Source of the DNA: a bacterium UBP10_UBA1149
Lineage (GTDB): Bacteria > Desulfobacterota > Binatia > UBA1149
Assembly (NCBI GenBank): GCA_002311335.1
Contig: DBZX01000033.1
Coordinates: 1 to 6,265, forward strand
Direction of reading: 5' to 3'
Length of the DNA stretch: 6,265 bases
Notes under the pieces: model-generated
Seen by the model: only the letters and a program-made list of their open reading frames with translations
Told to the model about the DNA's origin: nothing
Databases searched by the model: none
Translations under genes and position numbers: made by a program
In this document: positions 6,090-6,265 of the stretch, piece after piece
How positions within the stretch are numbered: position 1 is the first letter of the stretch
Layout: the number at the start of each line of letters is the position of its first letter

Positions 6090-6195
6090 GCCGTCTACCG
6101 ACCTGCTACCCATCATCGCCCGCGTGCCCATCGCGGGCAGTATCCATCACCGGACAGTACCTACTGCCGGCGCGTGCCCATTGCCGTTTACCGAC
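6090..6195. repeat. Repeat-rich spacer between tRNA-Ser and the lipoprotein gene
   Basis: CGCGTGCCCAT occurs at 6121-6131 and 6171-6181. GCCGTYTACCGAC occurs at 6090-6102 (C at the variable base) and 6183-6195 (T), the second copy ending directly at the tRNA 3' end. Two inverted repeats also lie here: GCCCGCG (6118-6124) with CGCGGGC (6132-6138), loop 7; and CAGTA (6155-6159) with TACTG (6162-6166), flanked by CCGG on both sides. The promoter of the lipoprotein gene or the end of the tRNA transcript should be in this stretch; neither could be assigned. Confidence 0.6.
6118..6138 (-). terminator. 7-bp stem hairpin downstream of tRNA-Ser
   Basis: Perfect arms GCCCGCG and CGCGGGC around a 7-nt loop, 58 bp downstream of the tRNA in its direction of transcription. 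The stem is strong, but no T-run follows on the minus strand. It may end or process the tRNA transcript; a role in the leader of the lipoprotein mRNA is also possible. Confidence 0.3.

Positions 6196-6265
<70 letters not shown>

Noticed and set aside
6069..6131. Lipoprotein start at the ATG at 6131
   Set aside because: No Shine-Dalgarno is seen before 6131, it would place the lipobox Cys at residue 57, and the GTG at 6068 has GGAGG at ideal spacing. It cannot be fully excluded.

Overview
The window comes from a high-GC, probably Gram-negative bacterium. Two proteins have lipobox-type signal peptides, one enzyme is a nu-class (YfcG-like) glutathione transferase of the kind common in Proteobacteria, and every long reading frame is bacterial. 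The plus-strand genes use the Ile codon ATA unusually often for such GC-rich DNA, which fits an uncultured lineage better than a familiar model genus. I cannot name a species.

Layout. On the minus strand, positions 1-2961 hold three genes read leftward: a nu-class glutathione S-transferase (2266-2961), an Old-Yellow-Enzyme-family flavin oxidoreductase with a C-terminal cysteine cluster (1005-2189), and an alkaline phosphatase lipoprotein (start 1023, running off the left edge). The last two overlap by 19 bp and look translationally coupled. A 154-bp divergent intergenic region (2962-3115) separates them from three plus-strand genes: a membrane fatty-acid-desaturase/carotenoid-hydroxylase-like di-iron protein (3116-3943), a short-chain dehydrogenase (4014-4769) and an NTF2/SnoaL-like protein (4822-5301). 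A 56-bp convergent gap with small inverted repeats follows. Then come a minus-strand lipoprotein of unknown function (5358-6068), a repeat-rich stretch of about 130 bp, and the 3' part of a tRNA-Ser(GCU) on the minus strand at the right edge. No gene-free stretch exceeds 300 bases. I see no CRISPR array, transposase or phage gene.

How the genes may work together. The desaturase-like oxygenase, SDR, NTF2-like protein, ene-reductase-type flavoenzyme and GST form a plausible set for oxidising, reducing and isomerising a hydrophobic small molecule such as a lipid, terpenoid or steroid-like compound. The alkaline phosphatase may simply ride on the OYE transcript. This pathway reading is inference from gene order and families. 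Nothing here proves a new system, and the individual families are all known except the orphan lipoprotein.
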